In this document: positions 54,208 through 63,169 of the stretch, in pieces
How positions within the stretch are numbered: position 1 is the stretch's first letter
How the letters are laid out: each line of letters begins with the position of its first letter
Assembly: GCA_022571215.1 (NCBI GenBank)
Contig: JACZYG010000013.1
Coordinates: 1 to 64,000 of the forward strand
Direction of reading: 5' to 3'
Length of the DNA stretch: 64,000 nucleotides
From: Fidelibacterota bacterium
GTDB taxonomy: Bacteria > Fidelibacterota > SORT01
The notes under the pieces: model-generated
Databases searched by the model: none
What the model was told of the DNA's origin: nothing
The model's input: the letters and a program-made list of their open reading frames with translations, nothing else
Program-made: the position numbers and the translations under genes

Positions 54208-56259
54208 CTATACACTGTTCTCTAAATCGACAGTCTCAATAGTTGGCGCCTCTCGAAGATCCATCGCTTCCAACACAAAATCGACTATATCCTTTACCTC
54301 AATATTTTCCTCATTACCTGAGGTTTTGACAGCGTCCGTATACATCGTAAGGTCTTTAGGACATGCAACCGTGAAATATTTTATATCACCGAGGGAGATA
54401 GCTTCTTCTATCCTGTTCTCGCTCGGTCGTTGCGTCATATCATCGTGGTCATTCATCCAGATCCGACCGCCGCCGGCGCCGCAGCAGAAAGAATTCTCCC
54501 TGTTTCTCGGCATCTCGATCAGCTCCAGACCGCATTGTTCGATCACCTTTCTCGGATCATCAAAGTTTCCGTTATAGCGACCTAAATAACATGGATCGTG
54601 GTATGTGGCTCTTTCGTTGATCTTCTTTTTTAACTTAATTGTTCCGCTCTCGAGCAGTTCTAACAGTAGAGTGGAATAATGTTTTATCTTATACTCGGCG
54701 CCGAATTTGGCGTACTCGTTTTGCAGCGCATTGTATGTATGAGGGTCTGTTGTGAAAATCTCTTCATAATCGCATTCGGCGAGAGTTTCGATATTCTCTT
54801 CCGCCAAAGCTTCAAATAATCCCTCTTCACCGACGCGCCGCACATCATTCCCCGCTGATTTCTCACCCTTCTTTATGATCCCGAAATCTATTCCCGCTTC
54901 ATTCAGGATTATTGCAAGTTTTCTGCTTATCTCTTGACATCCTTGATTGTAGGATGCAAAATCTCCCACATACCACAGGTATTTTACAGGCTCGATTTTT
55001 GCGTCTTTTATCTCAAAATCCAGTTTCTTGGTCCATCGGGACCGCTTCCTTGCGGATTCTCCGAAGGAATTCCCCTGCTCATCAAGGCTCCTCAATACTT
55101 CGCCGAGTTCGTCCGGCATTTTCCCGTCAAAGATTTTATTCCGTCTCAACTCCAAAATGTCCATCATCGGTTCATTCCCAACGGGACAAACTTCGACGCA
55201 GGCATAACAGGTAGTGCACGACCATACCGCATCTAAAGAGAGCGCATAATCGAGAAGACTGTCACCCGCTGCTTCATTTAGAACGCTGTCGCCTTTTTCA
55301 TTTATAAAATACCGTTTATTTATCTCCAACGCGGAGGGGCTTAACGGTGTGCCGGAAGTGTGCGCGGGGCAGACCTCCTGACATCTGTTACACATTATAC
55401 AGGCGTAAGCATCGAGCACCTGAGTCCACCGCAGGCTCGAAAGATTATCAGCCCCGGGAGAGGAGGAGTCAATAACATCATCCATTATTCCTTTATGTGT
55501 ATTTCTTCCAAGAGCCAGATTCACGGGCGCAATCATTAGGTGAATATGCTTTGACCGTGGAAAGTAAGGTATGAACAGGACTATCAGCCCCATCGCCAGC
55601 CACCACGAAACATGAATAGCCAGGTTCAATGAGTCGGCGGACATTGACGCGAAGAGGGGAGCTGCCATGCTCGCCGTGGGCAGCATCGGATCGCCATGAC
55701 CGGAAGCTGCAAGTTGAAAAACGGTTCCCATCCATCTTGAGCCGACATGCACGAGTATGAAGACGCCGACGATAAGAGAGTCTTTTTTTATGCCTCCCGC
55801 GCTGACATCAGGATGAAGTAATACATTGGGATTATACTCTAACACTTTCGGTTTTGAAATAAACCGTCTTAACAGGAAGAAGAGCATTCCTACTAAAACA
55901 AATACGCTGAACAGATCGGAAAACATGTTAAAGGCGCCCGCGATGCCTGTCGAGCCTATCGTATGCCATCCATCTACATACGCTTCAAGAATATCGTTGA
56001 CGTTTACTAAAAGATAAAAACTGAAACCGAAGAAGATGAAGGCATGAAAAACACTGACTATAGGGCGCGATTTAAATACCGGTTTCTGAATTCCTACCTC
56101 TATAAGCGCCTTTGCGAACCGACCGAATAACCTGTCTGAGCGATCGTCCTCAGCGCCGCTCTTAACAATTTTAAAGATTCGGCTGAATCCCCGGTAAGCA
56201 AGAGCCATGCATATTACGGTTAATAATATAAATGCTATTTGTTCAACAGAGGATAACAC
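54208..56259 (-). CDS. Membrane EtfAB:quinone oxidoreductase-like Fe-S protein (EMO/HdrD type)
   Basis: A 683-aa protein. An N-terminal NarI-like membrane domain (about 1-265, five or six helices) is followed by two [4Fe-4S] motifs, CIMCNRCQEVC and CTTCYACVEVC. The C-terminus has a CCG-type pair with the first half degenerate and the second intact (HDPCYLGRYNG and FCCGAGGG). The arrangement matches membrane EtfAB:menaquinone oxidoreductase, which accepts electrons from EtfAB and reduces menaquinone. It lies directly after etfA. The start is GTG. It gives the sHdr/Etf system a route into the quinone pool. Confidence 0.86.
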   Translation of the reverse strand: MLSSVEQIAFILLTVICMALAYRGFSRIFKIVKSGAEDDRSDRLFGRFAKALIEVGIQKPVFKSRPIVSVFHAFIFFGFSFYLLVNVNDILEAYVDGWHTIGSTGIAGAFNMFSDLFSVFVLVGMLFFLLRRFISKPKVLEYNPNVLLHPDVSAGGIKKDSLIVGVFILVHVGSRWMGTVFQLAASGHGDPMLPTASMAAPLFASMSADSLNLAIHVSWWLAMGLIVLFIPYFPRSKHIHLMIAPVNLALGRNTHKGIMDDVIDSSSPGADNLSSLRWTQVLDAYACIMCNRCQEVCPAHTSGTPLSPSALEINKRYFINEKGDSVLNEAAGDSLLDYALSLDAVWSCTTCYACVEVCPVGNEPMMDILELRRNKIFDGKMPDELGEVLRSLDEQGNSFGESARKRSRWTKKLDFEIKDAKIEPVKYLWYVGDFASYNQGCQEISRKLAIILNEAGIDFGIIKKGEKSAGNDVRRVGEEGLFEALAEENIETLAECDYEEIFTTDPHTYNALQNEYAKFGAEYKIKHYSTLLLELLESGTIKLKKKINERATYHDPCYLGRYNGNFDDPRKVIEQCGLELIEMPRNRENSFCCGAGGGRIWMNDHDDMTQRPSENRIEEAISLGDIKYFTVACPKDLTMYTDAVKTSGNEENIEVKDIVDFVLEAMDLREAPTIETVDLENSV

Positions 56260-56343
56260 TTATCACCCACTCCACATTAAAAAATATCAGTGTGCCACAA
56301 AATAAAAATCGTAAAACGTAATTTCAGCTGCTGCTTTTATCTT

Positions 56344-57273
56344 TTACAGCTCGTCCATCAGGTCTTCAACTACATCGAAGAGATCTTCAGTCATACCATA
56401 ATGCGCTATGTCAAAAATCGGCGCGTTTTTATCTGTATTGATGGCAATGATAGTTGATGAATCCTTCATCCCTTCTATATGTTCAGGAGCTCCCGAGATT
56501 CCGAGGGCGATATATACTTTCGGCTTGACTTTCAAGCCTGATTTGCCGACTTGCCTCGATTTCGGTAACCATCCCGCATCTATCAACGGACGCGTGCCGG
56601 CGACATCCGCCTTCAGAGCTTTCGCCAATTCTTCCGCCACTTCCACATCGTCTTTACTGCCGATACCCCTTCCTATAGCCACAAGGATATTGCTTTGGGT
56701 AATATCCACGTCGGCGGCTTCGGGAGACAAAAGCGCTTTGAAACGTACTTTTCCAGCTCCGTATTCAGCGCTGAAATCTTCTACAGACGGTGAACCGGAG
56801 ACCCTTCCCGATTCGCCGTCAAATGCGCCCGAACTTACCATAACTATGGCGGGAGAAGAAACTTTCGATTCCACATCCATCTTTCCGCCATACAATTGGC
56901 TCGTACAAGTGTATCCGCCATCTGATGCTTCAATAGCCTGACAATATGCTATTACCGGAATGTCAAGCGCCGTTCCTACCGGCGTAGCGATATCCATTCC
57001 CATTGATGTCGAGCCGACAAGTACCAGGTCAGGATTTTTTTCGTTCAGTAAAGATTTCAGAGCGGCGGCATATTCTTCGGGATTATAATCATCGCTTCCG
57101 CCAACCGAGATCACTGCGTCAGCCGCGCCTAATTCCGAGGCTTTATCCTTCATGCTTCCGAATACGACCGCTGTTACATTTCCTCCTAACGATTTAGCCT
57201 TTCCAAGCATTTCAAAAGTTATATCCTGAAATTCTCCGTTAAGATGTTCGGTCACTACAAAAGTTTCGCTCAT
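56344..57273 (-). CDS. etfA: Electron transfer flavoprotein alpha subunit
   Basis: A 309-aa EtfA. The N-terminal ETF domain is at about 1-190. The C-terminal FAD-binding domain is at about 195-309, with GRGIGSKDDVEVAEELA, GTRPLIDAGWLPKSRQVG and ALGISGAPEHIEGM, which bind FAD. It forms a heterodimer with EtfB and carries electrons to the membrane oxidoreductase at 54208..56259. Its place within an sHdr gene set is typical of type II sHdr clusters. Confidence 0.95.
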   Translation of the reverse strand: MSETFVVTEHLNGEFQDITFEMLGKAKSLGGNVTAVVFGSMKDKASELGAADAVISVGGSDDYNPEEYAAALKSLLNEKNPDLVLVGSTSMGMDIATPVGTALDIPVIAYCQAIEASDGGYTCTSQLYGGKMDVESKVSSPAIVMVSSGAFDGESGRVSGSPSVEDFSAEYGAGKVRFKALLSPEAADVDITQSNILVAIGRGIGSKDDVEVAEELAKALKADVAGTRPLIDAGWLPKSRQVGKSGLKVKPKVYIALGISGAPEHIEGMKDSSTIIAINTDKNAPIFDIAHYGMTEDLFDVVEDLMDEL

Positions 57274-57313
57274 TCTATTCCTATAAATTAATTTGTTTTC
57301 TAAACGTCATTTG

Positions 57314-58057
57314 TTAAAGAGCGCCGACTTCTTTCAACACCGCTAATAATTCTTCCGCTGAGCCGAGCATCTTTGCTCCTTTGCCCTTTGCGGGCGGAGC
57401 CATTTTGGATACTTCGCTTCCCGAACCCACGCCGGCATCCCCCGCATCAACGCTTTCAATGGTCGCTGTTTCTTGAATCTGACGAATCTTGCTTACAGGG
57501 GTATATCGCGGAGTCTGGCGCGCGGCTTGAATACCCAGAACGGCGGGGCTGTCAACTTCATATTCCGCCATAAAGCCGCCGGAATATTCTTTGTGGAGAG
57601 TGATGACATTTCCCGAAACAGCCAAGCCGGATACAACGCTAACGACCGGAACTTCCAAATATGTGGCGAGTATCGGACCGAGCTGTCCGTCTCTATCATC
57701 AACCGATTGAACACCGGTCAATACGAGATCAAATCCTTCATTTTTCAGCGCCTCGGCAAAGATTTTCGCCAGTTGGTGCGAGTCCTTGGGATCAGCGCCC
57801 GTGATTTTTATACTTTTATCGGCGCCCTTTGCAAGGGCGGTAAAGAGTAGTTTATCTACCCCTTCACCGTCGATAGCAATGGCAACAACTTCCGCGCCGT
57901 TATTTTCCTTCAGCTGAATCGCCTCTTCTAAAGCGTGATCGTCAAACTCGTTAAGTTTGAACTTTAAATCCTCTTTATCTAATGCTTTACCGCTGCCGTC
58001 AACTTCTAAATCTTCCACAAGATCGGGAACAAGTTTCAATGGTACTATAACCTTCAA
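57314..58057 (-). CDS. etfB: Electron transfer flavoprotein beta subunit
   Basis: A 247-aa EtfB. It opens KVIVPLKLVPDLVEDL, with FNDHALEEA-like segment at DDHALEEAIQLKE and the nucleotide-binding motif GVQSVDDRDGQLGP. The start is TTG with ribosome site AAGGAG; no better start is near. It follows the TusA-like gene by 13 bp and precedes etfA. It completes the EtfAB pair. Confidence 0.95.
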   Translation of the reverse strand: MKVIVPLKLVPDLVEDLEVDGSGKALDKEDLKFKLNEFDDHALEEAIQLKENNGAEVVAIAIDGEGVDKLLFTALAKGADKSIKITGADPKDSHQLAKIFAEALKNEGFDLVLTGVQSVDDRDGQLGPILATYLEVPVVSVVSGLAVSGNVITLHKEYSGGFMAEYEVDSPAVLGIQAARQTPRYTPVSKIRQIQETATIESVDAGDAGVGSGSEVSKMAPPAKGKGAKMLGSAEELLAVLKEVGAL

Positions 58058-58070
58058 TTTTTCTCCTTAT

Positions 58071-58301
58071 TCATTTGACCCGTTGAACGTAAAAATGTTT
58101 TTCTCTTCCTTTTCTCTCAATCTTCAGCAGTTTTTGTCCCGATGTCCTGACCCAGGCATTTATATCCATCTCCGCTCACGGATGAGTGCTCGTCAACCAA
58201 ATAATACCGCCTATCGGTTGTTTCTTCAGGGCTTGCCAGGTACGGATAACCGGCATTCCCATCCCACAATCGCCGAGTTCTATTCGCTCGCCAACTTTCA
58301 T
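58071..58301 (-). CDS. tusA: Candidate selenoprotein: TusA-like sulfur carrier with in-frame TGA
   Basis: A 76-residue gene, the usual TusA/SirA length, in frame from ATG 58301 to TGA 58073..58071 with one internal TGA at 58178..58176 (codon 42). Before it: MKVGERIELGDCGMGMPVIR, whose Cys12 stands for the CPxP cysteine, then TWQALKKQP and GGIIWLTSTHP. After it: AEMDINAWVRTSGQKLLKIE and a strand FYVQRVK, the normal second half of a TusA fold. ATG overlaps the stop of the upstream gene (ATGA). A hairpin with GGU apex lies 23 nt past the TGA. U42 would sit where some TusA relatives have a second cysteine. It lies between sHdrB3 and etfB, where a TusA is expected. Confidence 0.75.
58142..58159 (-). 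promoter_or_regulatory. Candidate bacterial SECIS element, tusA-like gene
   Basis: On the minus strand, a stem ATGCCTG / CAGG-A-CAT (seven pairs with one bulged A) closes the loop GGT. The loop G is 23 nt downstream of the in-frame TGA, within the 16-37 nt range expected for bacterial SECIS elements. Confidence 0.6.
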
Positions 58302-58822
58302 TCGGCAGGTTTTTTATCTACCCCGAGAATTTCAGGAAGTTCGTCTTGGATCTTCGCTTTAAGTTTGCTCACCGCTTCATTTAGTATATCTACAATTTGT
58401 ATTCCCGCGTCTGAAAGCAAGTATTTACCGCTTTCGATATTTTTCACTGTCAAACCGGCTTGAGTCATCTGACCGAGACGTTCCCTCACCTCTAACTCCG
58501 CTTTTCCGGTAGAAACAGATAGTTCAGAAGGAGCGATACCATCACTCTCCGAAAGTTTTAACAGCAGTAGAGTGTTTTCCTTTCTGAAGCTTTCCTCGAG
58601 ATTCATCAGTAAGAAATCGAGCGCGAGTTTTGCGGAATCTTCATCATCCTGTTTTGGATCCCATTTCACTGATTTTCCGTTCTCAGGCAGATTGCTTGAA
58701 CCGAGCTGAACGAAATTTTCATATCTTTCGGTTGCGAGCGCTAAATCCCTCAAGCGGTTCCAGGCTGATAGGGCGAGATCGCCGGCTAACGTCAGATCAC
58801 CATTGTTATTGTTTTCGCTCAT
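58298..58822 (-). CDS. Unknown protein of the sHdr operon, possible winged-helix
   Basis: A 174-aa soluble protein. The N-terminal half is helical and acidic. The second half (LLLLKLSESDGIAPSELSVS through LTVKNIESGKYLLSDAGIQIV) looks like a winged-helix or HTH-type fold. I do not recognise it as a known sHdr component. Its stop overlaps the tusA-like start by 4 nt and its start lies 15 bp after sHdrB3, so it is firmly within the operon. It may be a regulator or an accessory factor for the complex. Confidence 0.65.
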   Translation of the reverse strand: MSENNNNGDLTLAGDLALSAWNRLRDLALATERYENFVQLGSSNLPENGKSVKWDPKQDDEDSAKLALDFLLMNLEESFRKENTLLLLKLSESDGIAPSELSVSTGKAELEVRERLGQMTQAGLTVKNIESGKYLLSDAGIQIVDILNEAVSKLKAKIQDELPEILGVDKKPAE

Positions 58823-58837
58823 TCTACTATCGGATCC

Positions 58838-60133
58838 TCAGGCGGCGACTTTTCCCTGCATACAACTGTCTATTATCTCTATAATGTCCAAGACCATGAT
58901 ATTCTCATCGTTATTTGTCGATTTTACCGCGTCTTCAAATCGTGAAACCTCATAAGGACAACATACGACCAATACTTCCGCGCCGACTTCAACCGCCTCT
59001 TTGATTCTGTTCTCTGAAAGCCGTTCGGTAGTGTGATCCGCTGTGAATCCGTCTAACCACATTCCCCCTCCGCCTCCTCCGCAGCAATATCCCTGTTCGC
59101 GGTTGCGGTACATCTCGACGAATTCGATACCGGGAATAGAATTGATCAGAGTTCGAGGCGCTTCATATTCTCCGTTATGCCTGCCGAGATAACATGGGTC
59201 ATGGAAAGTGACTTTTTTGTTGAATTCACCGGTATAAAGCGCCTTCAATTCATCAACCTTTCCTGAGAGGAATTGGGTATAATGTTTCACGTTATATTCG
59301 TTTCCGGTTACTTTCGGATAAAAGTTCTTGAACGCGTTATATGCGTGTGGATCGCTGACAACCAATTCTTTATGAGGGTACTTCTGAAACAAACTATCGT
59401 TATGCTCTGCAAGTTCTTCAAATAGTCCTTTTTCTCCGACTAACCGCTGGGAATCGCCATCGCATTTTTCCTCTTTCCCGAGCGTTCCGAAATCGATATT
59501 CAATTTATTCATTACGCGAACCATAGCTCTTGCAGCATCGTTGCCACGATTGTGATAACTGAAATAATCACTGACGTACCATAAAACGTCAACAGGCTGC
59601 GGGTCATCTTCCTTGGTAAGATCACGAAATGTTTCGTCCATATCTTTCGCCCATCTTACTCTCTTTCGAGCGGATTCTCCCATTGGATTACCATATTCCG
59701 CGACATTTTGAAGCATCTCCTGGAGTTCATCGGGAACGTTTCCCTCAAGCACCGCTTGTTCGCGAACAGCAGGCATAATTTTCATCATGTCCACTTCCTT
59801 CGGACAGACCCGTAAACAGTTATTGCATGAAGTACAAAGCCATAGGTCTTTATCCTCAAACAGGTTTAATCCCGTCTGAAGCTTCCTGTAAATCTTTCGA
59901 GGCCCGTAACTTCCCACATTATCCACAGGACAAACACCAATGCATGCGGCGCATTGATAACACCAGCCCATTGACTCTCCACCATCAAGCCCGATTACCT
60001 TTTCAAGATAGGTGGTATCATATTCTGTAAGCTCACGGGGTTCATACATCTTATTCCATTCACCGGAAATATCGACGCCGTCAACAATCGCTTCCTCCAA
60101 CTGAAACGATTTTTCATACTTATGATCTCCCAT
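58838..60133 (-). CDS. shdrB3: sHdrB3-like Fe-S oxidoreductase (HdrC-HdrB fusion)
   Basis: A 431-aa soluble HdrD-like protein. Two [4Fe-4S] motifs are at Cys58/61/64/68 and Cys100/103/106/110. Then come two CCG-type regions: the first is degenerate (WYVSDYFSYHNRG and KCDGDSQR), while the second is intact (HDPCYLGRHNG, YCCGGGGGGMW and VVCCPYE). This is the B3-type subunit that marks type II sHdr clusters next to etfAB. It may pass electrons from the sHdr core to EtfAB. ATG overlaps the sHdrH stop by one base. Confidence 0.86.
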   Translation of the reverse strand: MGDHKYEKSFQLEEAIVDGVDISGEWNKMYEPRELTEYDTTYLEKVIGLDGGESMGWCYQCAACIGVCPVDNVGSYGPRKIYRKLQTGLNLFEDKDLWLCTSCNNCLRVCPKEVDMMKIMPAVREQAVLEGNVPDELQEMLQNVAEYGNPMGESARKRVRWAKDMDETFRDLTKEDDPQPVDVLWYVSDYFSYHNRGNDAARAMVRVMNKLNIDFGTLGKEEKCDGDSQRLVGEKGLFEELAEHNDSLFQKYPHKELVVSDPHAYNAFKNFYPKVTGNEYNVKHYTQFLSGKVDELKALYTGEFNKKVTFHDPCYLGRHNGEYEAPRTLINSIPGIEFVEMYRNREQGYCCGGGGGGMWLDGFTADHTTERLSENRIKEAVEVGAEVLVVCCPYEVSRFEDAVKSTNNDENIMVLDIIEIIDSCMQGKVAA

Positions 60134-60891
60134 CAGCCGACCTGTTCCATTTTGTGCACTCCTAAAACTCTTTGAGTTAATTCCACGAGGTCCGGTAATA
60201 TCCGATTGAACTCTTGAGATAATTTCACTCTGAAAACCGTGTACATATAAACCGCGTAAACACAGGCAAGAAAAACGTCAGTTCCGAATAATCCCTTTCC
60301 CATGTTAGAAAAACTTACCTTGTGACCGACCGCATTTACCAATATCGTTGCCTCTCCCACTCTTTTATAGGTCTCGCCTAATGAGGCTGCGCTCAATTGT
60401 GAATAATCTTGTATTACCAGCGGTAAAGAACCGGTTTCAGTCTCCGGATCCCAAATCCAGTTGGTCCAAAGCCAATATTTATCCGGATTAGTAAAATGCA
60501 GTATATCTCCCGCAAAATTGATACGCATTTTCATATCAATCGAATCTATGTTGTTCACAAATTCATTAAATCGCTCTTCTATCTTTTTCTCCCCGTAGAG
60601 AAGCTCGACGAGTTTGTTTCTAATATTTTCAAACCCGTTCGCTTTTATCAGCCGTTTCGTTTTTCGGCGTATGGTAAATATATGTTCAGCTACTTTAGCC
60701 AGATCTTCTTCTGTTATGAATCTGATCTTTTCCTTGCTAAGAACAGTGGAAAAGAGATTACTTTTCTGCTCCAACCGTCTTCCTATGTCTTCCAACTCCC
60801 AGGATTGGGCGAGTTTCGTCGCTTCCTTCATGAATTCCTGCGCGGATTCGGAATCAACTATCTCTTCGATTGTAAGTGAGTCGTACAGCAA
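60133..60891 (-). CDS. shdrH: sHdrH-like conserved protein of the sHdr cluster
   Basis: A 252-aa soluble protein without cofactor motifs. It is mainly helical, with two short conserved-looking cores (FAGDILHFTNPDKYWLWTNW and GTDVFLACVYAVYMY). It sits between sHdrA and sHdrB3, the fixed place of the conserved hypothetical protein named sHdrH in sHdr gene sets. The call rests on position and lack of other similarity. It starts with TTG; the ribosome site is poor, so it is likely coupled to sHdrA translation, whose stop is 5 nt upstream. Confidence 0.78.
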   Translation of the reverse strand: MLYDSLTIEEIVDSESAQEFMKEATKLAQSWELEDIGRRLEQKSNLFSTVLSKEKIRFITEEDLAKVAEHIFTIRRKTKRLIKANGFENIRNKLVELLYGEKKIEERFNEFVNNIDSIDMKMRINFAGDILHFTNPDKYWLWTNWIWDPETETGSLPLVIQDYSQLSAASLGETYKRVGEATILVNAVGHKVSFSNMGKGLFGTDVFLACVYAVYMYTVFRVKLSQEFNRILPDLVELTQRVLGVHKMEQVG

Positions 60892-60895
60892 TTAT

Positions 60896-61963
60896 CTATG
60901 CAGTCTGCAATTGTGATTTTCTGATGAAGGCGCATGCTTTCAACGCAGCGGCGCCACCCATGGAAATAGAGTCTTCCAAGTCAGCGGGTCCCGTCGAAGC
61001 TCCTGCCGCAAATATTCCCGGAGCCGACGTTTGCACGGTATTCAATGCGCCGCCGATGGTTTCGATAAATCCATGAGATTCCAACGGTATATCAAATAAT
61101 TTTGCCATTTCCGTACTTCCCTTACTCGGCTCCATACCTATAGACAGGATAACGACATCCATCGGAATTTCCATTGGACGACCCATAGTGGTGTCCTCGC
61201 CCTTCACAACTACTCCGTCCCCGCGCAGCGTGATCTCGGTGACGATGCCCCGTATGAAATTGACCTGTTTTTCCTCCTGAGCTTTCCAGTAAAGTTCATC
61301 TTCCCAAAAGCCGTACATCCGCATATCTATATAGAAGACAAAGACCTTACAATCGGGAACAAGATCCCTAATCTCTATGGCTTCCTTTGTGGCTATTCCG
61401 CAGCATACCTTAGAGCACCACTGATTTCCGATTTGACGGTCACGGCTGCCTACACATTGTATAAAACAGACTTGCTTGGGTTTTTCACCTGTGGACGGAC
61501 GCACGAATTTCCCGGCTTTTAACATCCGTTCAACGTCCACAAGGGTAATAACGTCGTCATATTCGTAATAGCCGTATATCTGAGTCTCTTTACCCGGATC
61601 GAAGTGCTGAAACCCTGTTGAGATAATGACGCTTCCTACATCGATCTTTTCATCGCCTTTTCCATTTTTGACCGTAACACTCAGGTCCGGCGCTTTCCCT
61701 TCGGCTGCCACAACAGACGAATTAAGACGAATTTCAATAAGCGGATTATCTGTTATAGCCTCGATCATCTCATTCATGGCATCTTCAGCATTCCTCATAT
61801 CAGGAGTCAGAGCCGCATAATCACCGGCAATGGGATTACCTCCTAAGAATTCTGCCTTATCAACAAGCACAACGTTATATCCAAGATCCGATATTCCACG
61901 TGTAGCTTCCATCCCGCACGGACCACCGCCAATTACCATAACCGGTAAATCAGGCATCTGCAT
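60896..61963 (-). CDS. shdrA: sHdrA, FAD/Fe-S subunit of the heterodisulfide-reductase-like complex
   Basis: A 355-aa flavoprotein, about half the length of methanogen HdrA, as in sHdrA proteins. The FAD motif VIGGGPCGMEA is at 9-20. Cysteines at 166, 170, 183, 187 and 188 (CFIQCVGS and WCSKVCC) make the Fe-S site. The C-terminal FAD-closing motif GIFAAGASTGPADLEDSISMG is near 310-335. It is the central electron-transfer subunit for oxidation of LbpA-bound sulfur. Its start overlaps sHdrB1 by 14 nt. Confidence 0.93.
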   Translation of the reverse strand: MQMPDLPVMVIGGGPCGMEATRGISDLGYNVVLVDKAEFLGGNPIAGDYAALTPDMRNAEDAMNEMIEAITDNPLIEIRLNSSVVAAEGKAPDLSVTVKNGKGDEKIDVGSVIISTGFQHFDPGKETQIYGYYEYDDVITLVDVERMLKAGKFVRPSTGEKPKQVCFIQCVGSRDRQIGNQWCSKVCCGIATKEAIEIRDLVPDCKVFVFYIDMRMYGFWEDELYWKAQEEKQVNFIRGIVTEITLRGDGVVVKGEDTTMGRPMEIPMDVVILSIGMEPSKGSTEMAKLFDIPLESHGFIETIGGALNTVQTSAPGIFAAGASTGPADLEDSISMGGAAALKACAFIRKSQLQTA

Positions 61964-63146
61964 CCTCCCAGCTTAAATAATCAATTTCGCCGCTCTTTAT
62001 TCGATCAACTTGATGCTCGAACTCAGACCAGGCTTTATCGTAATCTATTCCCATCTTTTCGAGAATAGTTCTTATTTCCATGTTGTGCCAGTGTAGCTGG
62101 CATACCTTGAACGGGTGAGCGCCCATCGCAAGCGCAGCATACTGAGCGTCCGACATGACCGGTATTCCTACTTTTTTGCCATGCGCTTTTGCCGCGAATT
62201 GACTCTGGTCAAGCGTGGTAACGCAACCGGTGTCGTGTGTCAGGGTCAGGTCGGGATTAGCTTCTTCTATCATAACTTCGATCTTTCTCATGGTTGCGAA
62301 CGAACGTGAGAAGTCCCTGCTGACGAGGATATGACGGAAGCCGAAACCGCAGCAGTCATGCCAGGTAGAATAGTCCGCCAGCTTCGACCCGATAGTTTTT
62401 ACCAAGCCGCTGACGATTGCGGTACGCTGACCATTATATAGATCCTTATCATAAATGGCGTCTTCAACCACCAATTTGTGATAATGGCAGGCAGGGTGAA
62501 CAGTGATAGTCAAGTTACTGAAATCGCGGGTCTGCCGTTTTTTTATCTCATGCCGCATGACATGCACCCATTCTGAATAATGCACTATCTCTTCAGGAAA
62601 AACCAATTTTTTCCCTAACCTCGCTAAAACCGCTCTTACCTGTTTGCGCAGTTCCGCTGAATAAATCAGTTCGGCGCGAACCTCCTTATAATGTCCGTAG
62701 CTTGTCCCGCAATGTATGACCGGGAAATAACCGTCAATTTGAGCTTGCGCGAAATTTCTGACCGCAACCGCGGCTTGCGCAGCAGGATTCGATGTAGCCG
62801 AAGCGTAATAATTCCAAGCGGTACATGAGGTTTGGTCTCTCGGGTCATGGTAATCAAATCCGAATTGCCTGTTCAACCAAAAAATAGCGGTAGAGTAACC
62901 CGGAATATGTCCGCATTGACCGCATGATTTGTGATGCCAGGTATGCTCAAGAGGAATCTTTTTCTTCCTCCCGTATTTGGTCTCAACCTCGATATACGGT
63001 TCAGGCACTCGTATAATTTCAATCTCTCCCTTCGCTTCTAATTCGAATAGTTGTTCTCTATAATCTTCGGTAGGAGGCGGACTGTTTCTTTCGAATTTTC
63101 GGTCCTCAGCTTTTAGCGGCAGTGAAGATGCTGTAGTCGTAGGCAT
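61950..63146 (-). CDS. shdrB1: sHdrB1, CCG-domain subunit
   Basis: A 398-aa HdrB-like subunit. The C-terminal CCG region has Cys220, the pair Cys265-Cys266 (DCCGFGF) and Cys308, but the usual final CxxC is reduced to CVTT. The N-terminal CCG region is more degenerate: Cys75, Cys78, Cys108 (SCTAW) and Cys146 (HCGTS). In HdrB these cysteines hold the noncubane [4Fe-4S] clusters that cleave disulfides. Here the loss of ligands suggests one complete or altered cluster only. The enzyme would act on LbpA-bound sulfur with sHdrA and sHdrC1. It has ribosome site AAAGGAA and overlaps sHdrA by 14 nt. Confidence 0.9.
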   Translation of the reverse strand: MPTTTASSLPLKAEDRKFERNSPPPTEDYREQLFELEAKGEIEIIRVPEPYIEVETKYGRKKKIPLEHTWHHKSCGQCGHIPGYSTAIFWLNRQFGFDYHDPRDQTSCTAWNYYASATSNPAAQAAVAVRNFAQAQIDGYFPVIHCGTSYGHYKEVRAELIYSAELRKQVRAVLARLGKKLVFPEEIVHYSEWVHVMRHEIKKRQTRDFSNLTITVHPACHYHKLVVEDAIYDKDLYNGQRTAIVSGLVKTIGSKLADYSTWHDCCGFGFRHILVSRDFSRSFATMRKIEVMIEEANPDLTLTHDTGCVTTLDQSQFAAKAHGKKVGIPVMSDAQYAALAMGAHPFKVCQLHWHNMEIRTILEKMGIDYDKAWSEFEHQVDRIKSGEIDYLSWEDADA

Positions 63147-63169
63147 CAGTGATTCCTTTCTTTTAACAT

